Assembly (NCBI RefSeq): GCF_017255415.1
Contig: NZ_JAFJZZ010000004.1
Coordinates: 185,999 to 249,998 of the forward strand
Direction of reading: 5' to 3'
DNA: 64,000 bases
Source: Clostridium aminobutyricum
Lineage (GTDB): Bacteria > Bacillota > Clostridia > Peptostreptococcales > Anaerovoracaceae
Shown here piece by piece: positions 61,550-64,000 of the stretch. The translations under genes and the position numbers were made by a program. Position 1 is the first letter of the stretch; every line of letters starts with the position of its first letter. The notes beneath the pieces are model-generated. The model did no database searches, was not told where the DNA came from, and saw only the letters and a program-made list of their open reading frames with translations.

Positions 61550-62959
61550 CTACATTGCGATTTGTCCAGTGACAAGTAAATAGATAGCAATTAGCGCCCC
61601 TAATACGATAAGTCCTGCAATAATAAGCTCTTTTTTATTGAATACTTTTTCGCATCCAATCTCTTTTCTGGCTTTTGCGTAAAAATAGATGCCCAAGATA
61701 TATACGGTGAAGCATAATAAGAAATAGCCCAATCCGGAAGCGTAGATCGCCCAAACAAAGAAAATGCACCCTAATAGCCCAATAAGGAACTGGGTTGTCT
61801 CTTTATTCTGATACGACAGTTTCACTTGATACATCGTTACTAAAATCCATGATACAAAAATCGCAGCGGTGCAAAGTGAATAAGCAAAGTTATATGCCTT
61901 TTCGGTGAAAAGTAAAGTAAAAATAAATAGCTGAGTTAATATGGTCATAAATACCAAGGAATACGTCGGTGAATTTGCGCTATTCACTTCTCCGAATTTT
62001 TTAGGAAGAAGATTCTGTTTCGCCATCAGCAAAGTTGTTTCTGCAGGAAGCATCGTCCAAGATAACCAGCACCCAAAGATTGAAATAATTAAACCTAAAT
62101 TAATCAATACAGCGCCCCAAGGTCCAACTAATTCTTTTAATATGTATGCCATAGAAGGTTGGCCAAACTCAACAATAGTAGCTCTATCCATTAAACCGTA
62201 TGGCAGCAGAGATACTAGAATGTATATAATTAATAATCCAACTAATCCTAGAACGGTTGACTTCGCAGCAACGGATTTTGTTTCTGCACGGTCTGCCATC
62301 ATTGCAGCACCTTCAATACCAACAAACACCCACATTAATACCATCATTGTATTTTGAATCTGGCTGAATACATCTTTTACTTCAAAGTTTCCTGATGCAG
62401 TGCCCCAGAAGTTTGCTGTAAACATATCTGCTTTAAAAAAGATGATTGCAATCACCGCAAATATAAACAGCGGAACTAACTTGCATATCGTAATAATAAC
62501 ATTTATTACAGCAGCGCCTTCAATTCCTTTATTTACTAGAAAACACATAAACCATAGTATGACACTTGCGATAATGATGGATAGAAGATTCTGTCCCCCT
62601 TTAAGTGGCGGTACAAAATACCCGATCGCACTCATCATCATTGTTGCGAAGGCTACATTTCCAAGCCAAGCCGACAGCCAGTAACCCCAGCCGCTGATAA
62701 ATCCTCCAAACGGTCCGAAGCCCGCCTGTGCATAGCTAAATACCCCACTTAAATCAGGCCTTTTTGCTATTAGGTTTGTAAAAGAAAGACATAACATTAA
62801 AATACCGATCCCTACAATCAACCATGCGATGATTGCAGCTCCTGGGCTAGCACTTGCCGCCATATCTGTAGAAATACCAAAAATACCACTTCCAATAGAT
62901 GAACTAATAACCATGGCGACTAACGCCACTACCCCTAGCTTCTTCGTATTATCTGACAT
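61550..62959 (-). CDS. arcD: Arginine/ornithine antiporter (APC family)
   Basis: 469 residues with about 12-13 membrane helices. N-terminal VVALVAMVISSSIGSGIFGI (APC glycine-rich substrate motif), GWGYWLSAWLGNVAFATMM and VFVGIEGAAMMADRAETKS. Exchanges arginine for ornithine to feed the deiminase pathway. GAGG before ATG. Upstream of arcA on the same strand but ended by its own terminators, so arcA has a separate promoter. Confidence 0.92.
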   Translation of the reverse strand: MSDNTKKLGVVALVAMVISSSIGSGIFGISTDMAASASPGAAIIAWLIVGIGILMLCLSFTNLIAKRPDLSGVFSYAQAGFGPFGGFISGWGYWLSAWLGNVAFATMMMSAIGYFVPPLKGGQNLLSIIIASVILWFMCFLVNKGIEGAAVINVIITICKLVPLFIFAVIAIIFFKADMFTANFWGTASGNFEVKDVFSQIQNTMMVLMWVFVGIEGAAMMADRAETKSVAAKSTVLGLVGLLIIYILVSLLPYGLMDRATIVEFGQPSMAYILKELVGPWGAVLINLGLIISIFGCWLSWTMLPAETTLLMAKQNLLPKKFGEVNSANSPTYSLVFMTILTQLFIFTLLFTEKAYNFAYSLCTAAIFVSWILVTMYQVKLSYQNKETTQFLIGLLGCIFFVWAIYASGLGYFLLCFTVYILGIYFYAKARKEIGCEKVFNKKELIIAGLIVLGALIAIYLLVTGQIAM

Positions 62960-63044
62960 AAATAATACCGTCCTCTCTCTCTGATTTAGAATGATTTCAT
63001 TGTAATTCTACGAACTGTTCTTTCTTAGTCCGACGTGATTACTT

Positions 63045-63064
63045 TGATATTATAGTTAATATCA
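63045..63064. promoter_or_regulatory. Palindrome upstream of arcD
   Basis: TGATATTA-TAGT-TAATATCA, perfect 8-bp arms, about 85 bases before the arcD start. Operator candidate; does not match the 60880 palindrome. Confidence 0.4.
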
Positions 63065-63237
63065 GAATTTTTCGTCGGCCTATTAAGAGGCTTTTTCTTG
63101 TATAAATTTGTCGCTTTTATGCAGTATTTATATAAAAATATCGCATAAAATCCATATATTCTTCTTTGTTAACAACATTAAAAAGCAATAAATATACAAA
63201 AAAATACCCGATAAATATTAGCCAAAAATACAAAAAA

Positions 63238-63294
63238 AAGCTACTTTCGTAACTTCATAATAAAAAAGCACATTGCAAATGCAGTGTGCTTTTA
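63238..63294 (-). terminator. Last terminator of the rRNA-end array
   Basis: Hairpin AAAAAAGCACA..TGTGCTTTT (63262-63294), nearly the same as those at 63628-63661 and 63865-63899. AAGCTACTTTCGTAACTTC at 63238-63256 repeats at 63766-63784. Confidence 0.6.
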
Positions 63295-63376
63295 AAACGC
63301 TTCGTGCGAGGATTACAATTACGTCATCATTGCATAAGTTCGAGCCACGTTCTTGAAAAAGGACTGCTCTCACTTA

Positions 63377-63530
63377 AAACCGGCAACGTTTCAGAGCGTT
63401 GCTCTTCATTCTGACTCGCTTACGCACCTAACCACAATTGCAAAGCAAATGTCCGGTAGGTGCCATACGGAAATTCCTCGGCTTCAGCTGGTCTGAATTT
63501 TTCCGTTCGCTCCCTGCTGTCTCGTTTTAA
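63377..63530 (-). repeat. 5S 3'-end module 1, interrupted by a roughly 80-100-bp insertion
   Basis: Minus strand: AAAACGAGACAGCAGGGAGC, then inserted sequence with two inverted repeats (ACGGAAA region and GCACCTA/TAGGTGC), then TAAGCGAGTC, hairpin AGAGCAACGCTCT, GAAACGTTGCCGGTTTT. Matches module 3 apart from the insertion. Confidence 0.55.
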
Positions 63531-63660
63531 CATTCTGTCCAGCATTTTAATGCTGACGACAGAATTTAGGCTAGAAAATCATGAATCTCTGATTCATAAA
63601 TTTTCATCGTCTACTCAAAAAAGCACTAAAAAAGCACACTGCATTTGCAATGTGCTTTTT

Positions 63661-63735
63661 TGTAAAACCAGCAACATTCGGCACTACATGCCTCACTCCT
63701 ACGGTCACTACGTTCCCTTCGCTGTCCCGTTTTGC
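63661..63735 (-). repeat. 5S 3'-end module 2
   Basis: Minus strand: AAAACGGGACAGCGAAGGGA, linker, hairpin GGCATGTAGTGCC, GAATGTTGCTGGTTTT. Preceded by terminator 63758-63791 and followed by terminator 63628-63661. Confidence 0.6.
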
Positions 63736-63790
63736 CTCAAAATTTGCATATTTGCATAAAAAAAGAAGCTACTTTCGTAACTTCTTTTTT

Positions 63791-63862
63791 TGCAAAACCG
63801 GCAACGCTTGAGCTTTGCTCTTCACTCCGACTCGCTTACGCTCCCTGCTGTCCCGTTTTACA
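63791..63862 (-). repeat. 5S 3'-end module 3
   Basis: Minus strand: AAAACGGGACAGCAGGGAGC, GTAAGCGAGTCGGAGTG, hairpin GAGCAAAGCTC, then GCGTTGCCGGTTTT, a copy of the 5S 3' end. Followed by terminator AAGAAGTTAC..GTAGCTTCTT with T7 (63758-63791). Confidence 0.65.
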
Positions 63863-63864
63863 CT

Positions 63865-63899
63865 AAAAAAGCACATTGCAAATTGCAGTGTGCTTTTTT
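63865..63899 (-). terminator. Terminator right after 5S rRNA
   Basis: GCACACTGCAA / TTGCAATGTGC hairpin with A6/T6 flanks, starting about 7 bases after the 5S 3' end. Confidence 0.85.
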
Positions 63900-63905
63900 G
63901 TAAAA

Positions 63906-64000
63906 CCGGCAACGTCCTACTTTCCCAGGCAGCTGCCCGCCAAGTATCATCGGCGCTAGAGAGCTTAACTACTGTGTTCGAGATGGGAACAGGTGGATCC
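63906..64000 (-). rRNA. rrf: 5S ribosomal RNA (3' part; 5' end outside window)
   Basis: Minus strand has CCCATCTCGAACACAGTAGT, TTAAGCTCTCTAGCGCCGAT and GGGAAAGTAGGACGTTGCC, the conserved loops and 3' strand of 5S rRNA. About 95 nt visible. End of an rRNA operon transcribed in the same direction as arcD. Confidence 0.95.

Noticed and set aside
63238..63900. The repeated hairpins before 5S as a CRISPR array
   Set aside because: Repeat units differ in length and contain terminators and 5S-end copies; there are no equal-sized spacers and no cas genes.

Overview
The window looks like chromosomal DNA of a low-to-moderate GC, spore-forming anaerobic Firmicute of the class Clostridia. The reasons are strong AGGAGG-type ribosome binding sites, the cdaA-cdaR-glmM-glmS cluster with hpf and a raiA RNA beside it, GerMN, YjcZ-like and SLH proteins, an ethanolamine (eut) microcompartment locus and a complete arginine deiminase pathway. 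I cannot name the genus. The arginine fermentation, adenosylhomocysteinase and eut genes would fit an amino-acid fermenter.

Layout. 1-930: head of a eut operon (eutP, then eutS running off the edge) with a leader and attenuator between them. 1.2-6.6 kb: a c-di-GMP-responsive (PilZ) GT2 synthase, a large polytopic membrane protein and an SLH/BsuPI surface protein. 6.7-9.1 kb: accessory stretch with small ORFs, a DUF551 phage-type gene and a 24-codon Arg/Cys-rich microgene. 9.2-12.0 kb: ECF sigma factor, RsiV-like anti-sigma factor and a GH3 hexosaminidase lipoprotein. 12.2-17.5 kb: MacAB-type exporter plus its two-component system. 17.5-19.4 kb: phage-like remnants ending at tRNA-Ser(GGA). 19.4-31.8 kb: PadR/DUF1048 pair, mgsA, thrC, polysaccharide deacetylase, gltX, acyl-ACP thioesterase, a cadherin-like/stalk surface protein, a YjcZ-like peptide, an aminotransferase, ahcY and a GerMN lipoprotein. 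31.8-45.9 kb: mostly core genes (glmS, glmM, cdaR, cdaA, hpf, raiA RNA, comF, recD2, cca, yhaM-like, nadE). 45.9-55.6 kb: a two-component system, an EamA exporter with divergent LysR regulator, and an ABC transporter with a CARDB-type surface subunit. 55.9-63.0 kb: double-HTH AraC regulator and arcC, argF/arcB, arcA, arcD. 63.2-64.0 kb: an array of 5S rRNA-end modules and terminators, then the 3' part of a 5S rRNA gene.

The most unusual signal is not a protein system but repeated architecture downstream of stable RNA genes. After the 5S rRNA, and independently after tRNA-Ser, I see the order RNA 3' end, terminator, an A/G-rich linker starting at GGGACAGC, a short hairpin whose sequence changes but whose pairing is kept, then a second copy of that same RNA's 3' end and another terminator. 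A separate dispersed repeat (core AATATCGCAAGCGATATT) sits just after the terminators of hpf, arcD and the AraC gene. A third repeat sits after the RsiV-like and response-regulator genes and tRNA-Ser. Several leaders also look regulatory (eutS, polysaccharide deacetylase, nadE, ABC/CARDB operon). All family assignments come from reading the sequence; no searches were run.
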